From NCBI GenBank assembly GCA_900544865.1, contig UQXA01000049.1:1-12807 (forward strand): a stretch of 12,807 nt of DNA, read 5' to 3'. The notes beneath the pieces are model-generated. The model saw nothing but the letters and a program-made list of their open reading frames with translations, was not told the DNA's origin and ran no database searches. Below are positions 1 through 6,248 of the stretch, piece after piece; the stretch's first letter is position 1, and each line of letters starts with the position of its first letter. The position numbers and the translations under genes were made by a program. The DNA comes from an uncultured Collinsella sp. Its GTDB lineage: Bacteria; Actinomycetota; Coriobacteriia; Coriobacteriales; Coriobacteriaceae.

Positions 1-24
1 TGGAGTGGGTATGATGAATTGGAC
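1..24 (+). repeat. Left terminal inverted repeat of the IS
   Basis: Begins TGGAGTGGG and ends TTGGAC. It matches the reverse complement of 1232-1255 at 20 of 24 positions, with mismatches at positions 10, 12, 16 and 19. It coincides with the first base of the window. Confidence 0.9.
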
Positions 25-52
25 ACCTAGTTAAGAGCGAAAGGTGTTCAAG

Positions 53-352
53 ATGACCCAAAGAAGAAAGCGATACGACAGGCAGTTCAAGGTCTCGGCG
101 GCAAAGGTGGTCCTGTCCGGGGAAATGACGGTCAAAGGCCTATCGGAGGAACTCGGCATAAAGGATTCGACGCTGAGAAGATGGGCCCGCGAATACGAGG
201 AGATGGGAGACGGCGCGTTCCCCGGAAACGGCTCCCCGAAAATCAACAAGGACTACGAGATTGTGAAGCTCAAGAAGAAGGTCGAGGAGCTCGAGCGCGA
301 GAACGAGATACTAAAAAATTTCCGGGCCTTCTTGAGTCAAGACCATGCGTGA
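53..352 (+). CDS. IS3-family transposase OrfA (HTH/leucine zipper)
   Basis: This 99-residue protein is the DNA-binding half of the transposase and recognises the terminal repeats. A basic N-terminus (MTQRRKRYDRQFK) precedes an HTH around residues 25-47 (TVKGLSEELGIKDSTLRRW). The AFPGNG motif at 55-60 is typical of IS3 OrfA. A heptad-like charged helix at 69-88 (VKLKKKVEELERENEIL) is the expected dimerising zipper. ATG at 53 is chosen because AAAGGTG lies six bases upstream; an in-frame GTG at 44 is less likely. A run of six A at 313-318 fits programmed -1 frameshifting (A AAA AAT in the OrfA frame) to make the OrfAB fusion. The stop codon overlaps a GTG of the OrfB frame as GTGA (349-352). 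Confidence 0.92.
   Translation: MTQRRKRYDRQFKVSAAKVVLSGEMTVKGLSEELGIKDSTLRRWAREYEEMGDGAFPGNGSPKINKDYEIVKLKKKVEELERENEILKNFRAFLSQDHA
313..319 (+). promoter_or_regulatory. Candidate -1 ribosomal slippage site (A AAA AAT)
   Basis: A run of six A followed by T lies near the end of orfA. It is read cta-aaa-aat in the OrfA frame and aaa-aaa-ttt in the OrfB frame. A slip here would join residues to about 89 of OrfA to OrfB. A-rich slippery sites at this position are the established IS3-family mechanism; use here is inferred. I did not find an obvious strong stimulatory hairpin just downstream. Confidence 0.6.
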
Positions 353-1215
353 GGTTCGAGTTCCTCAAAGAGCATAGGGGCGAGATCGGCCCCATCAAGA
401 AGGCATGCGGGCTGATGAAAGTCTCGAAATCCGGTTTCTACGAGTATCTCGGCCGGAAGAAGTCCGACGCCCAGATAGAGCGGGAGGCGATCGAAGGTTT
501 CGTCGTCGAGGCCTTCGAGCGGCACAAGGGCCGTTACGGCTACCGGCGCATCAACCGCGAACTGCGAAAAAGCGGCATCGTCGTGAGCGAGAAGCGCGTG
601 CTCCGCATCATGCAGAAGCTCGGACTTGCCGGAAAGGGCGCGACCCGAAAACACCGCATCCAGAAGAAGGTCGAGCCGGGAGACCCTCGGTTGAACCTGG
701 TAGAGCGCGCTTTCACCGTGGGCGAGCGCAACAGGCTTTGGGTGGGCGACATCACCTACATACCCACAAGAGAAGGGTGGCTCTATCTCGCAGCCGTGAT
801 AGACGCCTTCTCCCGCAAGGTCGTGGGCTGGTCGATGTCCGAGCGCATCACCGAGAAGGTCGCGATCGACGCGATGGAGCAGGCGGTCGGCAGGGAGGGT
901 CCGCCAGATGACGGCAGCCTCGTCTTCCATGACGATCAGGGCGCGCAGTACACCTCCCGTTCCTTCCAGCGGTGTCTGGACTCGCATGGCATAGTCCAGT
1001 CGGTATCAAGGCCCGGCACGCCGCTGGACAACGCGGTGGCCGAGTCGTTCTTCAAGACGCTGAAAAGGGAATTGGTGAAAGAGAGGAGCTATGGGACGAG
1101 GGACGAGGCCAAGCAGGACATCTTCAAGTACATAGAGCTCTATTACAATAGGGTGCGCATGCATTCCACCCTGGGCTACATGTCTCCAGTGGAATACGAG
1201 CGGCAATACGCTTGA
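349..1215 (+). CDS. IS3-family transposase OrfB (DDE/rve integrase catalytic domain)
   Basis: This is the catalytic half of the transposase (288 residues if read from GTG 349). An HTH_21-like segment lies around residues 45-108 (RYGYRRINRELR and following), then the rve integrase core. The catalytic triad is visible: D134 in WVGDITYIP, D196 in HDDQGAQYTS and E232 in DNAVAESFF, with exactly 35 residues between the last two. The family usually has HSDxGxQY, so a D replaces the serine here. The C-terminus YYNRVRMHSTLGYMSPVEYE is the standard IS3 ending. In IS3 elements the active enzyme is an OrfAB fusion made by -1 frameshifting. The frame is open upstream through the A6 run at 313-318, so the fusion is possible, and OrfB alone could initiate at GTG 349, which overlaps the OrfA stop. 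No inactivating mutation is seen. Confidence 0.93.
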   Translation: MRFEFLKEHRGEIGPIKKACGLMKVSKSGFYEYLGRKKSDAQIEREAIEGFVVEAFERHKGRYGYRRINRELRKSGIVVSEKRVLRIMQKLGLAGKGATRKHRIQKKVEPGDPRLNLVERAFTVGERNRLWVGDITYIPTREGWLYLAAVIDAFSRKVVGWSMSERITEKVAIDAMEQAVGREGPPDDGSLVFHDDQGAQYTSRSFQRCLDSHGIVQSVSRPGTPLDNAVAESFFKTLKRELVKERSYGTRDEAKQDIFKYIELYYNRVRMHSTLGYMSPVEYERQYA

Positions 1216-1231
1216 GGATCCTTAAAAGAAA

Positions 1232-1255
1232 GTCCAGTTTATCCTTCCCACTCCA
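1232..1255 (-). repeat. Right terminal inverted repeat of the IS
   Basis: Reads CCCACTCCA at its outer end and pairs with 1-24 at 20 of 24 positions. The next base, 1256, is the first base of the 45-bp dispersed repeat. Confidence 0.9.
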
Positions 1256-1300
1256 CTAGTCGCTATTTAGGGCGTCCAAGATTTGGGGCGCAGTTCAAAG
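1256..1300 (-). repeat. 45-bp dispersed repeat, copy 1 (inverted relative to copy 2)
   Basis: All 45 bases are identical to the reverse complement of 12750-12794; identity stops at base 1301. On the minus strand it reads from CTTTGAACTGCGCC to GCGACTAG, so it lies downstream of the GntR gene, just as copy 2 lies downstream of dedA on the plus strand. The middle can form an imperfect hairpin around CCAAATCTTGG. No start codon or RBS is associated. It is probably a dispersed intergenic repeat of this genome. Confidence 0.9.
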
Positions 1301-1335
1301 ACGGAGCCGGGCCTTTTCTGCATTTGCCCAGATAA

Positions 1336-1372
1336 AACCTGCCAAAATGAACCTGTCCCTTTTTGGCAGGTT
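1336..1372 (-). terminator. Stem-loop overlapping the GntR stop codon; probable terminator or REP-like repeat
   Basis: A perfect 12-bp stem (1336-1347 with 1361-1372; minus-strand arm AACCTGCCAAAA) encloses a 13-base loop. On the minus strand the stem starts inside the TAA stop of the GntR gene and ends in GGTTTTATC, a weak T-tract. The minus strand carries AAAAAGGGACAG, a core shared with the stem-loop at 11021-11051. It may end GntR transcription, but its resemblance to the second copy suggests it is also a member of a dispersed stem-loop family. Confidence 0.6.
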
Positions 1373-2102
1373 AGCGGAGCTTGCTGGTCTCGAAGTACTC
1401 GGGGAACTGGTCCAGAACCTCGGTCTGGTTGCGGAACATCATATGCAGGTGCTTGCTGACCAAAAAGCTCGCTTCGATGGGGTCGCGACCGGCGATAGCG
1501 CGGCGAATCTGCTTGTGCTCGTTCACGATGTCCTGATTGTCGAGAACCTGCGTGGCGGCGCGCAGCCAGCGGAAGCGCTCCAGGTCGGCATTGGTCTCTT
1601 CGAGCCACGACCACACGGTGCTGCGACATGCGATGCTAAAAATCATGTGATGCATGAGGTTGTCGCTCAAAAAGAAGCCGATGCGATCCTCTTCGGCCAT
1701 GGCCTTTTCCTGCAGCGCGATGGCGCGGTCGAGCTGCTCGATGCCGGCCGACGTGGCGCGTGCACAGCATTCCACGATCACCTGCTTTTCCAGATGTTCG
1801 CGGATGTAACAGGCACTCTCGGCAAGGGTGAGGTTGATGGGTGAGACGTAGGTGCCGCTTTGGGGCACGGTGCGCACCAGGCCCTCTTGCGCCAGACGCA
1901 CCAGTGCCTCGCGCACGGGCGTGCGACCCATGTCCAGGTCATCGCAAAGCTGCTTGACGCCCAGCTTTTCGCCCGGCTTGTAGTCCAGGTAGACGATTTT
2001 GCGTCGAATGGTGTGGTAGGACTGGTCCTGTAGGCTCGTTTCCTGCTCGCCGACGTGCATCGATTCTTCCATAGCGCCTCGCAACTGTTCTATCAAACTC
2101 AT
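1371..2102 (-). CDS. GntR-family transcriptional regulator, FadR/FCD type
   Basis: A 243-residue one-component regulator. The N-terminal winged helix (about residues 28-88) includes the diagnostic recognition segment MGRTPVREALVRLAQEGLV (58-76) and a wing at QSGTYVSP. The C-terminal all-helical FCD ligand domain (about 95-225) retains likely metal or ligand residues: D147 and H151 in DNLMHHMIF, H196 in NEHKQI, and H218 in SKHLHMM. Family members usually sense small carboxylic acids; the ligand here is unknown. It is divergent from the YeiH gene with 163 bp between start codons, so local control is plausible. The start is uncertain: ATG 2102 has no clear SD, whereas ATG at 2072 (GAGG upstream) and ATG at 2060 (GGAAG upstream) remove only 10-14 residues before the domain. 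Confidence 0.9.
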   Translation of the reverse strand: MSLIEQLRGAMEESMHVGEQETSLQDQSYHTIRRKIVYLDYKPGEKLGVKQLCDDLDMGRTPVREALVRLAQEGLVRTVPQSGTYVSPINLTLAESACYIREHLEKQVIVECCARATSAGIEQLDRAIALQEKAMAEEDRIGFFLSDNLMHHMIFSIACRSTVWSWLEETNADLERFRWLRAATQVLDNQDIVNEHKQIRRAIAGRDPIEASFLVSKHLHMMFRNQTEVLDQFPEYFETSKLR

Positions 2103-2265
2103 ATGTCAGTTGTTAATTATGCCGCGAATCAGCTCTCCGCGGTGGGTAATTCGGCTCTTGCCTGAGAACTATTGCGGCATCTTAGTCTGTGTTTGCGCAA
2201 GGCTGCGCTCAATGTTGCCGTATCATAAGCCGTCGCAAACGTGAAATAGAAAGAAGGAATCCCAT
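2103..2265. promoter_or_regulatory. Divergent GntR/yeiH intergenic region with inverted repeats
   Basis: This 163-bp gap must hold both promoters. Visible symmetry: ATGCCGC (2119-2125) with GCGGCAT (2174-2180); CCGCG with CGCGG flanking 2127-2137; and the perfect 8-bp palindrome TTGCGCAA (2193-2200). TATCAT at 2221-2226 could be a -10 for yeiH, but no good -35 is spaced correctly. Which element is the GntR operator cannot be decided from sequence alone. Confidence 0.4.
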
Positions 2266-3300
2266 ATGCAACTGGCAAACATCGTACGCGAGCGCTGGAA
2301 AGGCGTCTTGTTCTGCCTGATCATCGCCATTCCCGCGACGTTGCTCGGCAAACAAATTGAGGTGGTCGGCGGTCCGGTATTTGCCATCCTCTTTGGCATG
2401 GTCCTGGCGCTCGTCTTTCCCAAGAATCGTCGCGAACAGCTCGCCGCTGGCGTCACCTATACGTCCAAAAAAGTCTTGCAGTACGCGGTTATCCTGCTTG
2501 GCTTTGGCATGAACCTCTCCCAGATTCTGTCCAAGGGCGCCCAGTCGCTGCCGATTATCGTGGCGACGATCTCGACCTCGCTTGTCATCGCCTTTGTGCT
2601 CTGCCACGTTATGAACGTGCCGGGTAAGATCGCGACGCTTGTGGGTGTGGGTTCGTCGATTTGCGGCGGTTCGGCCATCGCTGCGACCGCACCCGTCATC
2701 GATGCCGACGATCGCGAGATTGCCCAGGCCATTTCGGTCATCTTCCTGTTTAACGTTATCGCGGCGCTCGTGTTTCCGACGCTTGGCGGCATGCTCGGGC
2801 TGACCAACGAGGGCTTCGGCCTGTTTGCCGGTACCGCCATCAACGACACCTCGTCCGTAACGGCTGCGGCGAGCGCTTGGGACAGCATGCATCCCGGCGC
2901 CAATGTGCTCGAGAGCGCCACGGTGGTCAAGCTCACCAGGACGCTGGCCATCATTCCCATCACGCTGGCGCTTGCTTGCTGGCAGATGCATCTGGCGCGC
3001 AAGGCCGGCGGCGACGCTAGGAGCACGTTCTCGCTTAAACGCGCGTTTCCCATGTTTGTGCTGTTCTTTGTGCTGGCGAGTGTGATCACCACGGTGCTTC
3101 AGCTTCCCGTGTCCATCACGGCGCCCATCAAGGAGCTGTCGAAATTCTTTATTGTGATGGCCATGGCGGCTATTGGTTTTAATACCGATATCGTTGAGCT
3201 GGTCAAAAAGGGCGGCAAGCCCATCGCGCTGGGCTTTTGCTGCTGGATTGGCATTGCGTGCATGAGTTTGGGAATGCAGCACGTGCTGGGAATCTGGTAG
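2266..3300 (+). CDS. yeiH: YeiH family membrane protein (putative sulfate exporter family)
   Basis: A 344-residue polytopic inner-membrane protein of the conserved YeiH family (Cons_hypoth698), annotated in databases as putative sulfate exporters; the substrate is not firmly established. Hydrophobic segments recur from residue 13 onward (WKGVLFCLIIAIPATLLG) to the C-terminus, about 9-11 helices. Family signatures are clear: GVGSSICGGSAIAATAPVI (127-145), IFLFNVIAALVFPTLG (159-174) and FAGTAINDTSSVTAAA (187-202). Full length. ATG 2266 is supported by AAGGAA seven bases upstream. It is divergent from the GntR gene, which is its most likely regulator. Downstream, 3353-3417 can form a long stem that may end its transcript. 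Confidence 0.9.
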   Translation: MQLANIVRERWKGVLFCLIIAIPATLLGKQIEVVGGPVFAILFGMVLALVFPKNRREQLAAGVTYTSKKVLQYAVILLGFGMNLSQILSKGAQSLPIIVATISTSLVIAFVLCHVMNVPGKIATLVGVGSSICGGSAIAATAPVIDADDREIAQAISVIFLFNVIAALVFPTLGGMLGLTNEGFGLFAGTAINDTSSVTAAASAWDSMHPGANVLESATVVKLTRTLAIIPITLALACWQMHLARKAGGDARSTFSLKRAFPMFVLFFVLASVITTVLQLPVSITAPIKELSKFFIVMAMAAIGFNTDIVELVKKGGKPIALGFCCWIGIACMSLGMQHVLGIW

Positions 3301-3566
3301 AGAAGTAGCTTATTTGCGTGCTGCGTGCTGGTGAGCGCATTCTCACGGTGGAGCGATAGGAGCTCTTGCGGGTATGGCTTGTCCGCAGGTTTATAAGTCC
3401 CGAAGAGCTCTTATCGCCCCGCCAGGATGGCGATGCGGGGCAACACCTATACTCGCAGGACGGCGCTTTCTGCCCTATAGTGTTTGGTGAGCAATATTGT
3501 TCAATTTTGAAACACTCGGTCGTGCGATCGCCGGCGGTTGCACGTCGCTGCAGACAGGGGCAAATC
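3301..3566 (+). other. Structured intergenic region between yeiH and the HTH regulator
   Basis: This 266-bp gap is unusually rich in symmetry. A 15-bp stem with one G-T pair joins 3353-3367 to 3403-3417 (GCGATAGGAGCTCTT arm), and its loop holds a 5-bp hairpin (TGCGG/CCGCA, 3367-3371 with 3383-3387). A 7-bp GCCCCGC/GCGGGGC hairpin (3416-3422 with 3435-3441) follows directly and shares bases with the first stem, so the two could compete. Neither has a good T-tract. They may act as a yeiH terminator, an attenuator or a leader for the next gene. An ORF continues through this region in frame with the regulator but has no SD and is probably not coding. Confidence 0.45.
3476..3515 (+). promoter_or_regulatory. 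Candidate promoter and operator for the HTH regulator
   Basis: TATAGT (3476-3481) resembles a -10, although no convincing -35 lies 16-18 bases upstream. Just downstream are two adjacent AT-rich palindromes: GAGCAATATTGTTC (3489-3502, six of seven pairs plus one G-T) and TTCAA-TT-TTGAA (3500-3511). GTGTTT/AAACAC (3480-3485 with 3510-3515) encloses both. The AT-rich symmetry contrasts with the GC-rich surroundings and fits an operator near the transcription start. The binding protein is unknown. Confidence 0.35.
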
Positions 3567-4784
3567 ATGGATAGCGATGCCAAGCTGAACATCTTGACCG
3601 ATGCCCTGGCTGCTGCCGGGGCATCGGCATTGGCAATCGATGCGCGTGGGGACGTCGCGATCTCGACCATGAATGACGCGGCGCTTGAGCGGGATGTGGC
3701 GGTTTTTGTCGCTGAGCGCCTCGACCGTATAGGAGACGGTGCGCGTCTGGTTATGGGGCGTGCGGGTGCGCGCCTGAGCCTGACCGTTCGCCCCACCGAC
3801 AAAGAGGGCGGGGGCCTTTGGGTCGTCGTGGTCCGCAAGGTGCGCGGCGCCGCGGCGCATGCGGGTATCGAGTGGCTCAACGCCGACGAGGTTGAGGCCC
3901 GCTACGAATCGAGTGCGTACGGCATCGTTGAGGGGGCGACCTCGGTGGCTGCGCCGGTTGCAGAGAGTTACGCGCGCGGTGTGCCCCTTATGCTCGAGGG
4001 TGAGCTGGGAGCGGGCCAGGTCGAGATCGCCAAGCGCCTCTATCTGGACGGTCCTTTTGCCGGTCAGCCCTTTGTTTCCGTTGCGCTCGATGAGCTCACC
4101 GAGCGCGGTTGGCGCCATGTGCTCAAAAGCGCCGAATCGCCGCTGTTCCAAACGGGGCTGACCCTTTGCATTGAGGGCTGGAATGCGGTTGGCCCCCAGC
4201 GCCTCCGCGAGCTGGTCTCCACGATGACCGACACCGCGTTGGCGACGCGCTGCCATGTGGTGCTGACGGCGAATGACATGCCGGGCGGCGGCGAAAGTGA
4301 TCAAGCCGCCTTTGTGACCGAGCGCTTCGCCTGTGCGGTGAGCGTCGCGCCGGCAATCGCCGAGCAGGGAGCCGCGTCGACGAAGGTCGCGCGCTATTTG
4401 GAATATCTCGCTGATGCATTTGGGACGGCAGCGCCCACGCTGTCTGCCGCGGCGACGAAGACGCTCGATGCTTACCGCTGGCCGCGCAACTATCTGCAGC
4501 TCCGCGAGGTCTCGGAACGACTGTATATATTGGTGGGGACGGGCACGGTGGACCGCGCTGTGGCGGAGGAAGTGCTCGCCCAAGAGGACGTGATTAAGAC
4601 CGCAACCTTTGGCGCCCCGACGCTTGAAAGTGACCTGTATATCCTGCGACCGCTGGCCGATACCGAGCGAGATATCGCGCATCTGGTTGTAGACCATCTC
4701 CACGGCAACCGAACCCGTGCGGCGGAGGTGCTGGGCATAAGCCGTACAACGCTGTGGCGCTTGCTGAAGGACGATGACCGTTGA
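3567..4784 (+). CDS. Fis-type HTH regulator with degenerate sigma-54-activator-like AAA+ domain
   Basis: A 405-residue probable transcription regulator. Residues 1-95 form an N-terminal domain I do not recognise. Residues 120-325 follow the NtrC AAA+ layout but lack its motor motifs: Walker A is GELGAGQVE (145-153) with Q for the essential K; Walker B is TLCIEGWN (199-206) in place of TLFLDEI; and the segment that carries GAFTGA is missing. PFVSVALDEL (168-177), VVLTAND (231-237) and WPRNYLQLREVSERLYIL (305-322) still match NtrC landmarks. A Fis-type HTH ends the protein (NRTRAAEVLGISRTTLWRLL, 381-400). ATG 3567 is chosen for AGGGG seven bases upstream. I infer DNA binding without ATP-driven sigma-54 activation. 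The target is unknown; it sits alone upstream of an unrecognised membrane protein gene. Confidence 0.8.
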   Translation: MDSDAKLNILTDALAAAGASALAIDARGDVAISTMNDAALERDVAVFVAERLDRIGDGARLVMGRAGARLSLTVRPTDKEGGGLWVVVVRKVRGAAAHAGIEWLNADEVEARYESSAYGIVEGATSVAAPVAESYARGVPLMLEGELGAGQVEIAKRLYLDGPFAGQPFVSVALDELTERGWRHVLKSAESPLFQTGLTLCIEGWNAVGPQRLRELVSTMTDTALATRCHVVLTANDMPGGGESDQAAFVTERFACAVSVAPAIAEQGAASTKVARYLEYLADAFGTAAPTLSAAATKTLDAYRWPRNYLQLREVSERLYILVGTGTVDRAVAEEVLAQEDVIKTATFGAPTLESDLYILRPLADTERDIAHLVVDHLHGNRTRAAEVLGISRTTLWRLLKDDDR

Positions 4785-4796
4785 GCGAGGCGCCCG

Positions 4797-4824
4797 TGAC
4801 CGCACGCGACACGTGTGCTACAGT
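4797..4824 (+). promoter_or_regulatory. Candidate promoter of the 4869 gene
   Basis: GTGACC (4797-4802) and TACAGT (4819-4824) are separated by 16 bp, each matching four of six consensus positions, with a TG dinucleotide upstream of the -10. This would give a leader of about 35-40 bases before ATG 4869. It begins 13 bases after the stop of the regulator gene, so the two genes need not be co-transcribed. Confidence 0.35.
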
Positions 4825-4868
4825 CCAAAGCGTTATTGTTTCGATTTGGTTACGGCGTGCGAGGGCAT

Positions 4869-5444
4869 ATGGCTGAGACTTCAAAACCGAGCCGCAGAAG
4901 GCGGAGTGCCGCGCCGGTCAACCGACGCACAACATCGGTGACGTGGGGCAAACACGCCTCGGGGTTTGATGGCTCGTTCAAGCGCACTAAATACGGCTAT
5001 CCTTCGGCAAGCGCCCGCTTGGCAATGCAGGCAGAGTCCTCGCTGTGGGGCCGCAAACGCGTGGTGGGCTCAAAGCTCAAGCACGACGGAACGCTCGGCT
5101 ACATCAGCCGCGGGGCGGCTCGCCGCAGCGGGCTCAATCCCGCCGGCTGGCATCGCTACGTGCCGATCGTGGCCGCCGTTGCAGTGATCGTCATCGCGCT
5201 CGCTGCGCTCGGATATGCCGGCGGTGGCGCCAACTTGGACGCAATGTTTAAATCGCCCGAGCTCGCGCATGTAGGTACAGAAGTTGTCGAGGGCGCTCAG
5301 GCCCAGACGAGCGTCGCGCCCCAGCGCGGTATCGTTGCGGCGGCCTCCACCATCGCCGATGCGCAAAAGGACGAGGACGAACAGGGCGATGGCGCCGAAA
5401 CGGCCCAGACGAACGAAACGACGACAACGGCGACGTCAATATAA
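4869..5444 (+). CDS. Unrecognised single-pass membrane protein with acidic Thr-rich tail
   Basis: I do not recognise this 191-residue protein. The first 97 residues are strongly basic and polar (SRRRRSAAPVNRR near the start, then SLWGRKRVVGSKLKHDG). One transmembrane helix lies at about 98-118 (VPIVAAVAVIVIALAALGYAG). The last ~70 residues are low in complexity, acidic (KDEDEQGDGAE) and end in a threonine-rich stretch. By the positive-inside rule the basic half is cytoplasmic and the tail outside. There is no cleavable signal peptide or catalytic motif. ATG 4869 is supported by AGGG, but the spacing is only three bases; an in-frame GTG at 4815 would add 18 residues and overlap the proposed promoter. 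It converges on the nitroreductase gene across a stem-loop. Confidence 0.7.
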   Translation: MAETSKPSRRRRSAAPVNRRTTSVTWGKHASGFDGSFKRTKYGYPSASARLAMQAESSLWGRKRVVGSKLKHDGTLGYISRGAARRSGLNPAGWHRYVPIVAAVAVIVIALAALGYAGGGANLDAMFKSPELAHVGTEVVEGAQAQTSVAPQRGIVAAASTIADAQKDEDEQGDGAETAQTNETTTTATSI

Positions 5445-5450
5445 GTTGCG

Positions 5451-5495
5451 AGTGGGGTAGCTAAAATAGCCCCGTCCCAAATTAGCCACCCCGCT
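5451..5495. terminator. Stem-loop between convergent genes
   Basis: AGTGGGGTAGCTAA (5451-5464) pairs with TTAGCCACCCCGCT (5482-5495) over 14 positions with one G-T pair and one A-C mismatch, around a 17-base loop. It sits between the stop codons of the 4869 gene and the nitroreductase and could terminate both. T-tracts are poor on either strand. Confidence 0.55.
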
Positions 5496-5507
5496 GACGC
5501 TCCTGGG

Positions 5508-6029
5508 TTACCTTACGTAGATGATGTTGTCGCGGCGGGGTTTGGGCTCGGGTAGCGTGTCCTCGGCGTAGCCAAGAATGCAGTTACCGACACCGCGCAG
5601 ACTGCCGTCGGCGGGCAGGCCCCATCTGGCCAGCAGCTCCAGGCCCTCGGGCGAGTCAAAGACCTCATGCGCGCGGTGAATCCAGCACGAATCGACACCC
5701 AGCGCATAAGCGGCGTTGAGCAAGTTGCCCATGGCGAGCGAGCCGTCTTCCAGATGTGTGGGCACGCTGCGGTCAACCAGCACCACCACAACGGTCTTGG
5801 CGCCATAGAAGGGGTCGCTGTTGCTGCCCATGACTTGCGCGTTGAGCTGCGAGAGACGCTCGACGGTCGCGGGGTCGGTGACGGCGACAAACATCACCGG
5901 CTGGCGGCCCATGCCGCTCGGTGCATATTGGCCGGCTTCGATAATACGTGCAAGCTTTTCGGCCTCGACGGGACGATCGCTGTAGTTGCGGCAGCTGCGG
6001 CGGTGAATGAGTGCTTCGATAGTCTCCAT
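5508..6029 (-). CDS. Nitroreductase family protein (FMN-dependent oxidoreductase)
   Basis: A 173-residue cytoplasmic flavoprotein of the nitroreductase superfamily, whose members use FMN and NAD(P)H to reduce nitro, quinone or related substrates; the physiological substrate here is unknown. The FMN phosphate-binding start RRSCRNYSDRPV (10-21) is diagnostic. APSGMGRQP (36-44) is the second cofactor loop, and the helix SLAMGNLLNAAYALGVDSCWIHR (97-119) and GNCILGYA (148-155) follow the family pattern. Length is typical of the compact subgroup. The frame is open 32 codons further upstream, but ATG 6029 has a strong SD (AAGGAG five bases away) and starts at the conserved METIEAL region. Confidence 0.9.
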   Translation of the reverse strand: METIEALIHRRSCRNYSDRPVEAEKLARIIEAGQYAPSGMGRQPVMFVAVTDPATVERLSQLNAQVMGSNSDPFYGAKTVVVVLVDRSVPTHLEDGSLAMGNLLNAAYALGVDSCWIHRAHEVFDSPEGLELLARWGLPADGSLRGVGNCILGYAEDTLPEPKPRRDNIIYVR

Positions 6030-6140
6030 GGTGTCTCCTTGCGGTGGCGTTGCAGATGCCCCGTTCATACCCGTCGGGCTTAAACGATAGACGGTCAATT
6101 GCCCGGCCAAAAGGATAGATTCCAATTGGGAAAGTAGGTT

Positions 6141-6169
6141 TGCATAAAAGTACCTTCAGAATGTGACAA
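6141..6169 (-). promoter_or_regulatory. Candidate sigma-70-type promoter for the nitroreductase
   Basis: On the minus strand TTGTCA (6169-6164, five of six consensus positions) and TATGCA (6146-6141, four of six) are separated by exactly 17 bp. This would give a leader of about 105 bases to ATG 6029. Confidence 0.5.
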
Positions 6170-6248
6170 ACAAATGGGATGGTTAAACGTTTTATCCCGT
6201 CTACCCTGCGGTTTTTTACCACTTGCCTAAATGACGAACGCATAACCT

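Larger units (their letters stand above)
1..1255 (+). mobile_element. Complete IS3-family insertion sequence
   Basis: Seen: the element is bounded by imperfect terminal inverted repeats (1-24 and 1232-1255, 20 of 24 positions matching), starts with TG and ends with CA, and encodes two overlapping frames, an HTH/leucine-zipper OrfA and a DDE OrfB in the -1 frame. Length (1255 bp), organisation and the D-x35-E spacing are those of the IS3 family. Both frames are open and the catalytic residues are present, so it looks intact and possibly active. The left flank lies outside the window, so the short target duplication expected for this family cannot be checked; the three bases after the right end are CTA. 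I cannot assign a named IS. The right end abuts the 45-bp dispersed repeat at 1256. Confidence 0.93.

Noticed and set aside
1267..1629. Small minus-strand ORF spanning the 45-bp repeat
   Set aside because: It overlaps the GntR coding region out of frame and has no RBS. The repeat's translation in the second copy shows no matching gene either.
2209..3282. Open frame antisense to yeiH
   Set aside because: Mirror of a clear membrane protein gene; its product is rich in His, Arg and Gln without recognisable motifs.
3366..3566. In-frame 67-codon extension upstream of the HTH regulator
   Set aside because: It has no SD, runs through stem-loops and the AT-rich palindromes, and ATG 3567 has AGGGG at good distance.
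3501..4805. Open frame (434 codons) antisense to the HTH regulator
   Set aside because: The plus-strand frame has the Fis HTH, NtrC landmarks and a good SD; the antisense frame has none of these.
6161..6170. ATGTGACAAA identical to the start of the 11021 stem-loop
   Set aside because: No AAAGGGACAG core and no pairing arm follow. The overlap with the -35 of the nitroreductase promoter explains part of the match, and ten bases can recur by chance.
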